A stretch of DNA of 64,000 nucleotides from the NCBI GenBank assembly GCA_036346205.1, contig JARFJB010000939.1:419001-483000 (forward strand), read 5' to 3'. The notes under the pieces were generated by a model. That model made no database searches and was not told the DNA's origin. It worked only from the letters and a program-made list of their open reading frames with translations. This DNA comes from Vesta saturnalis. Lineage: Eukaryota > Arthropoda > Insecta > Coleoptera > Lampyridae. The translations under genes and the position numbers were made by a program. Below, piece after piece: positions 46,717-57,880 of the stretch. Every line of letters begins with the position of its first letter. The first letter of the stretch is position 1.

Positions 46717-46860
46717 ATGAGCTAACGTTTAGAAAAACGTTAGCTCATAAGAGCCACGACGCATATTTCTTATTGTGGTCTTTTTGACGCACACAGCGCG
46801 TTTTCTATAACACGTTATTCGTGTTGTGGATGTTTTAAAGAGACCATAACGCGCTGTGAA
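46717..46860. repeat. Cluster of hairpins
   Basis: A perfect 14-base stem with 4-base loop (ATGAGCTAACGTTT, AGAA, AAACGTTAGCTCAT) lies at 46717-46748. A second inverted pair, CACAGCGCGTT at about 46793 and AACGCGCTGTG at about 46848, encloses a third small hairpin, AACACGTTATTCGTGTT at about 46809. Nested stems of this kind often mark the ends or body of small non-autonomous transposons. Confidence 0.75.
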
Positions 46861-46869
46861 CGTTTTTTC

Positions 46870-48540
46870 GCTCAATAAGTGTTTTACGCATGTACGCACA
46901 AACATTTTCACATACAAGCACACCAGTACATCTTTGGCCAATAAGAAAATTATTTGCTTATTACATTGTAGAATTTACTAGGAGGGCTCTAAAAATAACA
47001 TTATAAGAGAAATATAGCCACGATTTCTTGTAGAATCCGGGATAATTCCTTATCCACAAATATATGAATGAATTTTTATTTCATTCATAATAGAAGGTTT
47101 TATAATTAGCACTATTAACCCAGTAATTAAGTAGAACAAAGCAAAGGTCATTTCCTATGTTTCTCTTACCACAACAGGGGTCAAGATAAACCTGCTCATC
47201 TAAACTAAGTTTCTAAAATTTAGAAAATAATTGTAAAGCATCTTGATTACACCATACCTTTGAGATCTAGTTCAAAATGCGTGTCTTTCAGATGAGAACT
47301 GATTTTATTTACATTAAACTAAATTCCTAAATATTATATTGCATGTTAATTGATAGACTTCTGAACTGCAATTTGTAATATAACTAGTTATATACATTGT
47401 ATATTATTAAACTTGTTCTGCCATCATACATATTTCATGCTTACCTATGAGAATAAGTAGAGGAGAGCTCTGTTGAATTCCTTGATATCGTGTGAGGGGG
47501 AAGAAAAAACATCTGCATTGGTTAACGAAAGGGGTTGCCACTAATCGTATAAAGTAGAAGAATGAGTAAAACGGATGTAAATTTCGGGGTTTTCTTCAAT
47601 CATATATTGAAATTTGATTTATTCTTTATAAAATTAAAATTATTTTTGGAAGAGAAAATATATTTTTCCGGTTCTTAATGGAAAGCTAAGTAAATACAAT
47701 TTCATGTTTATTGGAAATTGATGTACCAAAGCATCTACGTAATACATTAGTTGATTGCCAGGAAAAAAGGCTCCTCAGAGTCTAATACAAAAGGCAAAAT
47801 GAAGCATAATTACTCTCAGAAACACGTGAATGCAAAGCTCTTAAAAAGATCCAGCTTTTTATAAAACAGGCAAAACAAATTGTTTGCCCATTATTAGTAT
47901 TGCGTATTATTCTTAAACAGATGGCATCGTTTTTTAAAGGGCCATACTAATTGGAATTTGATTCATTAGCTTTATAACGGGTATTTTTTTGAGAGGTTTC
48001 CAATACTTCTCAAAACCTTCCACTTCTCGCGATACATGATTTATGTGCATATTAATAACAGACAAGAAAATTGGAGGTTAAGCAGATTACCGGTAATCCG
48101 GTTATCTGTTATAATATTTATAGGTTACTGTAATAGATAATATTATTTAGAAGTGCCTCTTAGAAGTTTAATAAATCAAATCCGAATTGAAACTATGATT
48201 TGTAGGAGTTTGATCACCACCTAATTCTTGTACATTAACTTTCTCGGTAACAAATTACTTTTGAGTTAAATTCCTTTTGAAATCACTATCAAACTTTGGT
48301 TTTTAAATTTTCATACGAGATTGTTAGAATCAATTTAGTCATAAATCTCGAGGCGGGACGAAACTGACAGTTGTTTGAATTATTTCACCCATTTTAATTT
48401 ATTTCCCAATCTACATCATCAATATAAATTGCGGTGTAATCAAAAATTTTCATTTTACAATTTAGAACTTCCGCTTCATCGACAACATTTTGTGTTTAAA
48501 ATGTGAACATCACTTCCGGTTAATAGGGATTGCATTGACG
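46870..48540. other. Plexin intron, no clear element
   Basis: AT-rich DNA. A 14-base palindrome GATTACCGGTAATC lies at about 48086. No coding region recognised. Confidence 0.45.
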
Positions 48541-48548
48541 ACGCGGGC

Positions 48549-48800
48549 ATGTGTGTGTGTGTGTGTGTGTACGTACGTGCGTACATGTATGTAAGAGCGT
48601 GTGCGTGTGTATGTGAGTGTAGTGTGCGGGTATGGATGTGTGGGGGGGGAGGGGGGTTTAGGTGTGTATGTATGCACGTTCCACGTACGCGTAACAGTGT
48701 GAGTGCGAGCGTGTGCGTCTGCGTTTGTGTACGCGCCAGTGTGTAAGTATGCATTCGCACACAGTCTTGGTGTGTGTGGATGCGCACGTGAGTGCGTACG
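48549..48800. repeat. GT-rich microsatellite and degenerate TGTG/TACG tract
   Basis: A pure (GT)n run at 48549-48570 grades into about 230 bases of GTGTGCGT, GTACGTACG and GTGAGTGC variants with a G-rich insert (GGGGGGGGAGGGGGG, about 48642). The alternating purine-pyrimidine character could favour Z-DNA. Long open frames here are low-complexity artefacts. Confidence 0.9.
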
Positions 48801-49845
48801 TACTTAGAGTTATTATCAAATTTCCGTTAAATCGGTTTACAAAAAGATTTACTGTATATTAGGCGATTAAAGTACATTTCGAGGATATATCCAAAAGTTT
48901 TAAAAAATTAGAGACATTTTGTAGAGTTTAGGCAAATTTTCTTTATAACAGTTTTCCAGAAAACAACAAAAGGTCCTTAAACTACCTATTGTAAATATTT
49001 GAAGAACCGTCAACATTACAGCAAAAATTTGTAGATGCCTTTTTTGTTTCGGAGAAAAAAAATTATCTCTTCTTCTGAGGTTCGCAGGACGTCTTTTTCT
49101 TTTCATTTAGAGAAAAATCCTACAGTTTTGATGAAAAGGTTGAGCCTTTTTGCAGCTCATTTTACCATACTTCTGTTGCGAAAGTCAATGTTCCGTAAGA
49201 TACTGGAGTACAACTCTTTACGAACAAAATAAACCTACCCAACGCAATAAATTAATTTTAAAAACAACGCCTTTTAAATAAACCATTGTATTTTTAAAAA
49301 CCTGTTAAACATACATCATGCGTTTAGTACCTTGTACTACACAAGAGCTACAGATTTTCAGACATTTGAGATTATTTGTTTATTAATTATAAACAATTTA
49401 AAAAATACAGTTTTTTACGGTTTTTTGCAATTTGTGTGTAACTAATTATCCGATTGTTAACTAGCGCGGCTCGTTGTGTAAGTATTTTTAATGCCTAGGA
49501 GTAAGGGCGTCTCCTTTTACTGGTCTTTGTTAAATTGATGACGTATCTTCCAATTGCAGTTCTTTTTTGGGCTTAGGATGCTTTGCTTGGTTTATATTAT
49601 AAAATTATGCGAAGTGATACCTATTGTCCAGCACGGTTGCATATAATTACTATTCCAGGTGGGTTGTTTTGTAATGAATATCGATGAATTTGTGTCTTAT
49701 AACTGTTTCCATATGAAACCTGTTATCTTATCTCTTTAATTTTGTTTATAATTGTTAGTAAACTTATGAACCAGTTCTTCTCTACTTTTATGCTTTCGTT
49801 ATATTCTTTGTCGTTTAACTCGAAGTATCTTTTTTTTAAGTGTAT
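48801..49845. other. Plexin intron, no clear element
   Basis: AT-rich sequence with no gene, repeat or transposon recognised. Confidence 0.45.
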
Positions 49846-49849
49846 TACC

Positions 49850-50125
49850 CCCTTATTGGGCTAGCTGGATTTGGGGAAACACAGTCTGCTCAGCATTCGG
49901 GCGGTAATGGGTTCAATTCCCGTTACCGTATACCCTGCATGAGGTGTTTCAGCGGGTTTTCCTCATACACCTATAGCGGCATGTTCACTGCGTATACGCA
50001 CATCATGTGCTCCTATTTAGGTAAATGCTGGGGTAGGGCAGTATCTCCCCTTCAAAACCCTAACTCCATTCCTTCCAATCCTATCCTAACCGCACTCATC
50101 CTTAATCCCGCCATGCATACACACG

Positions 50126-50189
<64 letters not shown>
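49850..50189 (+). mobile_element. tRNA-derived SINE with (TA)n tail
   Basis: A tRNA-like head runs from about 49852 to 49925, with an A-box-like TAGCTGGATTTGG near 49862 and a clear B box GGTTCAATTCC at about 49911-49921 for RNA polymerase III. A non-tRNA body follows (CCTGCATGAGGTGTTTCAGC to ATCCCGCCATGCATACACAC). The copy ends in a 59-base (TA)n tail starting at 50131. Head, body and tail follow the standard SINE plan. The family is not named. Confidence 0.78.
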
Positions 50190-50193
<4 letters not shown>

Positions 50194-50241
50194 GTGTTCT
50201 TCACTTGTGCCGTTGCCACGTTGTTCTCGATTGTTTGCTCT

Positions 50242-50395
50242 TATTCTTGTGAGTGCAATGGAACTAATGGATATATACTTCTTTTTAATGTTTTCCCATC
50301 TTGTTTCTTTATAGTTACTACTTGTACTGTTACATTTCCTACAGGATGCACGGACTGGATTCTTGCATTACGCCACTTTGTTCCCTTTTAGATTG
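50242..50395 (-). pseudogene. BEL/Pao retrotransposon, C-terminal DUF5641-like segment
   Basis: An uninterrupted - strand frame reads KGTKWRNARIQSVHPVGNVT, VQVVTIKKQDGKTLKRSIYP and LVPLHSQE, ending in a stop. BEL/Pao Pol proteins end with a similar block (W..A.V....G.DG.VR.V.V.T..G...RP...L.PL). The stop position fits a genuine Pol C terminus. It abuts the SINE tail on the left. Confidence 0.72.
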
Positions 50396-50497
50396 TTTTG
50401 TATCGTTTTCCACTTGCACCTTTGTGGTAAATTATGGAGATGCTCTGTTGATCACACTTTGCACAATTCCCATCGTATTTTCTGTACCATTTTACAT

Positions 50498-50800
50498 CTA
50501 TTGGTCAGATAGATTCCTTTGTTGTTTGAACCTTCCTCGAATGGCCATAATATGGGATTTACAATCAAAAAGTGGCCAGTTGTCAACATATCTATTATGT
50601 CTTTGATTGGTCCACACAGTCTTGAGTTCGTATGTCAGTTTAGACTCTCCTATTACACTTCTGAGGTGATGTTTTAAAGATTCAGCTTTTTCATAGGTTC
50701 CACTAACATAAGGACTAGCTGGCGGGAAAAAGTGCCATTGAATGATATGAAAATATTTAAGGTGGCCGTTCATAGGCATCTGTTGGCAATTCAATACTCC
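50498..50800 (-). pseudogene. BEL/Pao retrotransposon, integrase fragment
   Basis: The - strand reads HLKYFHIIQWHFFPPASPYV, SGTYEKAESLKHHLRSVIGE and SKLTYE, matching the last part of the BEL/Pao integrase core, where relatives have WHFIPP.SPHFGGLWEA.VKS.KHHL.RVIG...LTYEE. The glutamate of the GGLWEA block is still present (as TYEKAE). The upstream DD residues, the reverse transcriptase and the LTRs were not found. It lies in the same order and strand as the DUF5641 piece, so the two are parts of one copy with roughly 100 bases of decayed linker. Confidence 0.75.
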
Positions 50801-50814
50801 ATCCTCCTACGTCT

Positions 50815-51125
50815 TCCTGAGTTCTTTAGCACGGTAGACCAAGCTTAGCGTGTTCAGGACCACAATTATAAAAAAAAACCTGTTGTGATCTCTTGAATTT
50901 TAGAGAGAACCTTAACTTATTGATTTGAATGTCTATTTCCATTTGGATAATTTAACCCACATTTTCTCTGCTTTACCCTGCACAACGCTGCACCGCTTGA
51001 TGTTGACTTGCTTCTTAATCTGCTGTTCCAGTTTTAGTAGCGGTGCGTCGTGGGACTTCCTGCATTCTAATTCACATGGAATTTGTTTATGCGCCTTGAA
51101 AATTGGCGTATTTCCACAGAAACTG
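50815..51125 (-). other. Unidentified coding-like stretch
   Basis: The - strand 51120-50930 reads TPIFKAHKQIPCELECRKSH, DAPLLKLEQQIKKQVNIKRC and SVVQGKAEKMWVKLSKWK without a stop. It looks protein-derived. It precedes the dispersed repeat segment shared with 3440-3520. The family is not recognised; a Penelope-like or other retroelement is plausible. Confidence 0.35.
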
Positions 51126-51149
51126 TAGAAATAGGCCGATCAACCAAAC

Positions 51150-51275
51150 TAACATGAGACCACAGTTACAAAACACTTATTCATGAACAAGCTAGCATTA
51201 GAGGAGAGCCACCTAACCTTCCTCTGCAAATCCCGTGATAACAACGTAGTACCTACCGGGCTCAAAATCAAAACT
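51150..51275 (+). pseudogene. Possible Penelope-like element N-terminal fragment
   Basis: The + strand reads HETTVTKHLFMNKLALEESH followed by LTFLCKSRDNNVVPTGLKIK. The pattern L....L.FL..CRD....P.GL.I is typical of the region ahead of the reverse transcriptase in some Penelope-like proteins. It is short and the assignment is by eye. It carries the dispersed TGTGGTCTCATGTTAG motif (inverted) at its left end. Confidence 0.4.
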
Positions 51276-52762
51276 CCAAAAATGTGGAAATAGACCGCTC
51301 AACATAAGACTACAGTTACACACTTATAATACACTATTTTATTATGATTCTGTAGTGCCTCCAGATATTCCAGATTCTGTTGGCGGTCCATAACATACCC
51401 TTCTGTTATGTTATGTCTCGTGGTCATATCTTTCTTTATATTCTCCAACATTTTCTTCATCTGTTGACCTATTTCATTTCATTGTTAAGTGAGTGCATTT
51501 ACTTTCTCCATCTTGCACTGAATCTTCGTTGCCTTTTGTTTGGTGCGTGTGGGAGTAGGTAACAATTTTCGGACACTCACTTCTGTTTGATGTTTGCTAT
51601 GTCTTCTAGCGATAGAGAGGCGTAACTTCTCTAGCACTCGATATGGACCTGGTTGTTTTGTAGCTCTTGATCTGACAGCTCGATGATTGCTGGTTACTGG
51701 CTGTTGTTTACCTTACTAAAGGTAATGAACCACGGACAACTTGGTGGTATTGAGATTGTTCATGTTGATTGTATTTTTAGCACTTTTATTGCCATAGTAT
51801 TTCCATACATTCAATGACTTTTTATTATGTCTGTTAAATCATGTTTGTGCATAATTGCGTTATTGTATGAACTCTGATCTGGTGTTATTTTAATAGTTTT
51901 GAAATCGCTGTATAATATCAAATACTAAACAACAGATGTTGCGCACTACTTTTTAAAAGTGTTCTATTTTTGAAAGCAGCATCACTTATTCATGAACAAG
52001 CTAGCATTAGAGGACAACCACATAACCCTCCTCTGCAAATCCCGTGATAACAAAAAATGTGGAAATAGACCGATCAACATGAGACTACAGTTACACACTT
52101 ATAATACACTATTTTATTATGATTCTGCAGTGCCTCCAGATCCTCCATATTCTGTTGGCGGCCCATAACATACCCTTCTGTTATTTCTCGAGGTCATATC
52201 TTTTTTTATATTCTCCAATATTTTCTTCATCTGTTGACCTATTTCATTTCATTGTTAAGTGAGTGCATTTACTTTCTCCATCTTGCACAGAATCTTCGCT
52301 ACCTTTTGTTTGGTGCGTGTGGGAGTAGGTAACAATTTTCGGACACTCACTTCTGTTAGATGTTTGCTATGTCTTCTAGCGATAGGGAGGCGTAACTTCT
52401 CTAGCACTGGATATGGATCTGGTTGTTTTGTAGATATAGATCTTGATCTGGCAGCTCGATGATTGCTGGTTACTGGCTGTTGTTTACCTTACTAAAGGTA
52501 ATGAACCACGGACAACTTCGTGGTATTGAGATTGTTCATGTTGATCGTATTTTTAGCACTTTTATTTCCATAGTATTTCCATACATTCAATGACTTTTTA
52601 TTATGTCTGTTAAATCATGTTTGTGCATAATTGCGTTATTGTATGAACTCTGATCCTGTATTATTTTAATAGTTTTCAAATCGCTGTATAATATTAAATA
52701 CTAAACAACAGATGTTGCGCACTACTTTTTAAAAGTGTTCTATTTTTGAAAGCAGTATCATT
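51174..52762. repeat. Tandem duplication, two copies of about 0.8 kb
   Basis: Copy 1 (51174-51982) and copy 2 (51983-52762) are direct repeats starting CACTTATTCATGAACAAGCT and ending TTTTGAAAGCAG(C/T)ATCA. Copy 2 lacks about 30 bases that copy 1 has near 51245-51275 and shows scattered substitutions. On the - strand both read a Arg/Thr/Ser-rich frame (RVLEKLRLSIARRHSKHQTE) without recognised homology. The copies are similar enough to be a fairly recent unequal-exchange duplication. Confidence 0.93.
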
Positions 52763-54455
52763 TAAGTAAACTTTAATAACTGCAAAACGATTAAAAATAC
52801 AGAATAAACGTCATAAACAGCTTTGGTTAGAGATACTCTTTCAGTATTAAAATTTAAAAATAGTATGATCAAGAAATGATGTCTCCTAGTGCCGAAATTT
52901 ATACTTTCATGTTCTAAAAACAACGTTATACTAAAATATTCATGTATATAATATGTATAATGTTACAAAATAGCTTTATCAAACTAAAGCTGGGCACTCT
53001 AATATTGCGCAAGGTAAAAAATATATCCTAATTTGACCAACATAAAATCGATCATTAACACCTTCGTCCAGGAACATCAAGGAAGTGTGTTAATTTCGTA
53101 ATGCGCTCTAGAATCTCTTTCAACTACACTCATTTAATTATTCAAAAAGTGAGTAATGCATTCCCTCTCTGGAAACTACGTAATTAAATCTATCAAATTA
53201 AATCTGGACGAGTGCACTTAGACTTTCAATATTGAGGAATTATCCAATGCTAAGGCATTAGAGTATATAACCTGTCGATTAGGTTAAATTGAAGATTTAC
53301 TGAAGTGTTAGGTTTTGTAAGAACTATTAAGTAAAATAATTTTAAGGGTTTTTAAGTATTAAATTTTATTAACTTGCTTAAAAACTTTTGTAATTATTTT
53401 TTCAAGTTCACTGAGAATTCATATTTGTAAACAGCTAATTTTCAAAGTTTGGACAGTAATCTGATAAACCATAATACTATACAATTCTCTGCTGTACTCT
53501 ATTTCTCCGGAGCTTCTGACGTGTATGTTGAAACCAAACTCTCTTGCTATGTTTTATAATTACTACATTAGTGTTGTTTTGAAAACGAAAATTTTATTGT
53601 AGAAGAGTAATTGCACGACAAACTGTGAGCTAATAAATATTTTAAACGTTTAATATCCAAGTTGATGTTCATTTTTCCCCTTCATTTAACGAATACTAAG
53701 ATTTTAACAAAGTGTAAATTGAAGATAATTATTTGTGTGTATCTCATTTAATTTATTATGTAGTGTAATTATTTATGGCTTCGTGTTTAAACTAGGTAAT
53801 TACTAGAATGGAAAATTTTCTGGAAGACTGCGGCTAAAAGATCTCCGTGATATTACTTAATAAGTCGTGCAAATGAACTCCAGGAAGTGAAAGTAAGTTA
53901 CTATTACAGCTTTTGAAAAAGAAGAAAATTATTCTCGCCAATCTGATTTAGAACATAAAATTTTTTATGCTATCGGGATGTAACAATTGCATAAACTGTA
54001 GGATCGTGTATCGTTTTCAAATTAAAGGTGAAATTTTATTTATAGGTGATTTGCAACCAACCGTGAGACAGGATATTGGTGAAAGTCAAAATTATAATGG
54101 TGGCTATTGTTATTTATCTTAAATAAAACTGACTAAACCGTTATTTATTACATACAAAAGTACCTTTTTGTTGATATATTTCTTCTGAAGTTGTTTGATC
54201 TGCTTTCTTTTGTTTCATAAAAACTATTATTTTATACAGGTATATTAAGATGACAAAAGAAAAATTATTAAGCTGGTGTATTGATGATGAGCTTATGAAT
54301 GTTTTATTTTTCCTCTTTTACAAAATATCAATCTAAAATAAGAGTCTACCATGAATCAATCACGTGCATTATTTTATTGATTGCTTAAAAATTGAACGTC
54401 TCATTCTTTTTCCATTAGGGAAGCAAAAAAATTAATTAATTAATGCAAGTTTACA
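52763..54455. other. Plexin intron, no clear element
   Basis: AT-rich DNA with no recognised coding, repeat or transposon structure. Confidence 0.45.
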
Positions 54456-54457
54456 TA

Positions 54458-54585
54458 GTTACAAGTTACTTTCTGACAGCGCATTGTATTACAACAAACA
54501 CTATCTTTAATAAAAAAATCCGTATTCTCTTTGAAGAATATTTTTAGACAAAACTTTATTGTCAATTTCTTGGCTTTTTTAATGG
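54458..54585. repeat. Direct repeat, left copy (partner 57751-57880)
   Basis: CATAGTTACAAGTTACTTTC and the following 110 bases recur with substitutions at 57751. The partner lies just beyond the end of the - strand Penelope-like copy, so this is probably a detached Penelope 3' tail. Confidence 0.8.
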
Positions 54586-55149
54586 TGTGTTTTTATATTT
54601 ATATTTTACATAAATCTGTACGTTTCGATAACAATTATAGTTATCCTCCTGAGTAGTGGTAATTCTTTTAAAAACTGTTTAACAACAGTGACATGTCAGT
54701 GGCGTGACAGTGCCGTGCCCGGCACGTGATTTCATCGGCCGTGATTTTACAGTAACTTCTATTCATATTAAACAGTGTTGGTTCTGTCGTTTTCCAGTGC
54801 ATTTCAGTGACAAATATAGCGATGTTCTCGGATGAATTGCTGCTGATTGTTTTGATTGTTGATAAATAAGAGGAAGCCCTAGTAAAAAAATGAATGTGGG
54901 TTCATCAGCATTGGAAAAACAGGCCAACTGTATAAGGAGTTAATTGACGATGAAGCAAAGTTCTATAAATACTGGAAAGAGTGTCAGAAAATTCATTCAA
55001 CTCACTGTTAACAAAATCTGAAAAAGGAACACACACTGGAGAAAAGCTATTACGCAAAGAGAGCGACTCGCTGTTTCTTTGAGGTTAGTGACGAACTATC
55101 AAAAACAATTTTTTTCAGGACATAGAAAAGTATAAAAACTTTACTTTAC

Positions 55150-55580
55150 GAGGACTAACTTTGAACATAATTTTGCAACGAATTAGGATCGATTGTGTGT
55201 TGACTTTGATCAGCAATAGGTTGATGGAAGTTTTCTGGTGTGGGGGTAGACCTTGTCGAGGTGGATTCATAGCTTCCTACAGGGGAAGGTTGCTGAAAGT
55301 ATGTTGGCGTAGAAGACAGAACGAAATGTTACTCCCCAACTTGCTCTTGGTCCATAAGCATTTTGGGTGGATGGGCATTGGGGGCTAATTGTCTTGGTTT
55401 TTTTCGTCATGGTGTGACTCTTCGTCTATAGTCACAGAATTATCAACTTCCGTCGAAACTTCTTCACCAAGATGGTAATGATCTGCTTGGCTTCTTACTT
55501 CGACGTCAATATTAGAGGTGGTCCTCCTGTCCTCAAAAAATGGTTTCAAAAAGCTTAACTATTCGGAAAATTTGTATACC
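55150..55580 (-). other. Possible Harbinger accessory ORF remnant, antisense
   Basis: Between the N-terminal and catalytic parts of the transposase, the - strand is more open than the +: PPECLMDQEQVGE, SYESTSTRSTPTPENFHQPI and ADQSQHTIDPNSLQ in one frame, acidic text (EVRSQADHYHLGEEVSTEVD) in another. The Ser/Thr/Pro-rich style would fit the tail of a MADF/Myb-like accessory protein. Tentative. Confidence 0.3.
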
Positions 55581-55679
55581 TTCGCTTTTTTGACTTTTGG
55601 TCACTGACAATTTTCATTTTTCTCATTTATCTCTAATATTGGCCCACCTAATTTTACAAATATTACGTCCCTTAAAGAT

Positions 55680-55762
55680 AAACAAAAAATCAGTTGTGTT
55701 TTCTATTATTTCATTGACAGAAACAAAAAAATCAGTTGTGTTTTCTATTATTTCATTGACAG
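55680..55762. repeat. 41/42-base perfect tandem pair
   Basis: The unit AAACAAAAAATCAGTTGTGT + TTTCTATTATTTCATTGACAG occurs twice in succession (55680-55720 and 55721-55762), differing only by one A in the A run. Each unit ends in a pyrimidine-rich acceptor-like TTCATTGACAG. Confidence 0.97.
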
Positions 55763-57750
55763 GGGGTTTCACTGGGTTACCTTACAAAGTTTTTGTCCTT
55801 TGATGATGTTTGAAAAACCGCTTTGTTTTTAGTTTACAACATTACATGTCCTGTACTATAATCTTTTTCCACAAAATTTGCTTACTTTCAAGGTATTTGG
55901 GCACTAGAATTCACTAAAGACAATTTCGTTTAGCTATCGCATGTGACATAGCACAGTCCACAGTATCGTACACGAAACGTGTAAACTTATTTATGAAAAT
56001 TTGAAGAAGTTGATGCCGACTCCGACAGAGGAAATGTGGAAAAAGATAGATTATGAAATATGGAATTTTCCTAACTGTATAGGAGCTATTCATCGAAACA
56101 CGTTACTATTTAGGCTCCTCCAAACAGCAGATCACTGTTTTTTAGTTACAAAAAACATTTTCAATAATTTTGTTGGCTCTTGTAGACGCTCATTGTAACT
56201 GTATTGCTGTTCATATTGGTGCATATGGCTAGAATAGAGGTGGAAGAATTTTTGCAAAATAACAATTAGGCAAAATAACGTGGCTATTGAATGGTCCAGG
56301 TATTTCTATTATACCAAATACCAATATTGAAGTTCCACACGTTATTGGAAGGGACAAAGCGTTTCCTCTTAAAAACTACTTGATGCGACCTTATCCAGGG
56401 TATAATTTAGATGATGGGAAGCGTAAGTTAAATTGCCGTTTGAGCCTTGCTAGGGGGACTTCAGGAAATGCATTGATATTTTATCTCAAAAATTTAGAAG
56501 TCGGCAGATTCAGGCATTACTCAATCATGTAGATTACATAATTTGGACCACTTGATTACTGCATAATTTCACTAAAAAATACAAATAGAACTACGTATAA
56601 TTACGTTCGGCAGGCAGATTTGAGGTGTTCTGGTCGAACATTACAGAATTTACATTTGCAACGAGGGAACGCAACGACAGATGAATTTCCTGTTAGAACT
56701 CTATTCAATGAGTGCTTCACCTCTGATGCTGTGTCACACCCTTGGTTATCAAACGTGTAATAATAAAATAATATACATATCAATTGTTTTCATTTCATCT
56801 CCTGTTTTACTCCAGATCGGATTTTTGAATTCTGTGTCCATATATTTTGGATGCGCCAGGTCGTATAATGGAGGGTATTGATGCACTAACACTAACTCTA
56901 TTAGTTTTTCGTCATTCATGTTCAGCGCGAAATAAACAAGAAATCTTTGAATTAAAAATTACTAAACTAAAAAAAACACGGCCGTGAAAACGAAAAAATA
57001 TCGTCAGCAAGTAATCTAAATTTCACGGTACGGTCACTGCGACAGCACTATTTGCATTGGCACTGTCCGCCGGATCAGTGTGAACAATACCGTTATAATT
57101 CCTAAAAGAATATTTTTACCCATGTCGGTTTGAGTACGTGCCGGACACGGCACTGTCACATCACCGTTGTGTATGAATGGACCTAAAGTTGTTAGAATAA
57201 ACTTATGAAATATGAAAACTATGAAAACGCAAACATAAGCCTGCTATTAATATAACAGTTTGATAAACGTACATAGCCAACTGTGGAATCTAATTTTAGT
57301 AAACAATAACTGATCCTTAATAAATTTAACAGTATTGAATAGAAGTCACTGTAAAATCACGGTCGGTGAAATCACGTGCCGGATACGGCTCTGTCACGTC
57401 ACTGTTGTGTATGAATCGACCTTTAAACTGCCCTTTAAGATGACAAATTAGAATGCCTTCTAATGGTCGAAGGCTAACAGTGAAAAATGTCACAATCAAA
57501 GAGCAGATTTAACAAAATTTAATTAGTTTAAGATGTAAGTGTAAAGTTTTGAAAAACTTTTTTGAAATTGATAGAAGCATTCAAAAATAGAAACTTCACA
57601 TACCAATTAAAGGTCTAGTCAAATCTACCAAAGAAAGTTTGTTGTTAATAATTGTAATTGTCATTTTACAGAGGAAACACAATGTAGTACGTTTAATATG
57701 ATTTTTAAATTTAATTTTAACTTCAAGGTATAGGAAAAATACAGCACAAC

Positions 57751-57880
57751 ATAGTTACAAGTTACTTTCTGATATAGCGCGTCGGTGTTTTACAACACAA
57801 TCTTTAATAAAAAATACGTGTTCTCTTAAAATAATATTTTTAAACAAAAACTTGATTTATTGTCAAGTTTTTTTGTATCT
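57751..57880. repeat. Direct repeat, right copy (partner 54458-54585)
   Basis: It starts CATAGTTACAAGTTACTTTC as at 54458, and both copies contain ATCTTTAATAAAAAA and a TTTATTGTCAA string. It lies directly 3' of the - strand Penelope-like copy. Confidence 0.8.

Larger units (their letters stand above)
54822..56760 (+). pseudogene. Harbinger transposase 2 (HARBI1-like), catalytic residues lost
   Basis: Begins MFSDELLLIVLIVDK at 54822; the N-terminal region continues YKELIDDEAKFYKYWK and TGEKLLRKESDSLFL in shifted frames. After a gap of about 0.8 kb come ACDIAQSTVSYTKRV, then IWNFPNCIGAIHRN (relatives: NCIGAIDGKH, so the first Asp is His), HVIGRDKAFPLKNYLMRPYP, RLSLARGTSGNALIF (relatives: RARRVSENAFGIL, so the Glu is Gly) and the C terminus GNATTDEFPVRTLFNE, ending SHPWLSNV with a TAA at 56758. 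Several frameshifts and two of three catalytic acids altered: long dead. Confidence 0.85.
54682..57410 (+). mobile_element. PIF/Harbinger DNA transposon 2
   Basis: Inverted ends of nearly 100 bases: the left arm (about 54685-54780) contains GGCACGTGATTTCATCGGCC and GTGATTTTACAGTAACTTCT; the right arm (about 57325-57408) contains AGAAGTCACTGTAAAATCAC and GGTCGGTGAAATCACGTGCC. A second end-like block at about 57122-57176 (GTACGTGCCGGACACGGCAC) lies inside the right end, suggesting nested or duplicated termini. The transposase runs left to right on +. Confidence 0.82.

Noticed and set aside
48476..48787. 103-codon His/Thr-rich frame (-) and its + counterpart
   Set aside because: It is translation of a GT/AC low-complexity tract.
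49850..49925. A functional tRNA gene
   Set aside because: Only A- and B-box-like strings are present with a longer unrelated body and (TA)n tail; this is a SINE head, and no proper cloverleaf was found.
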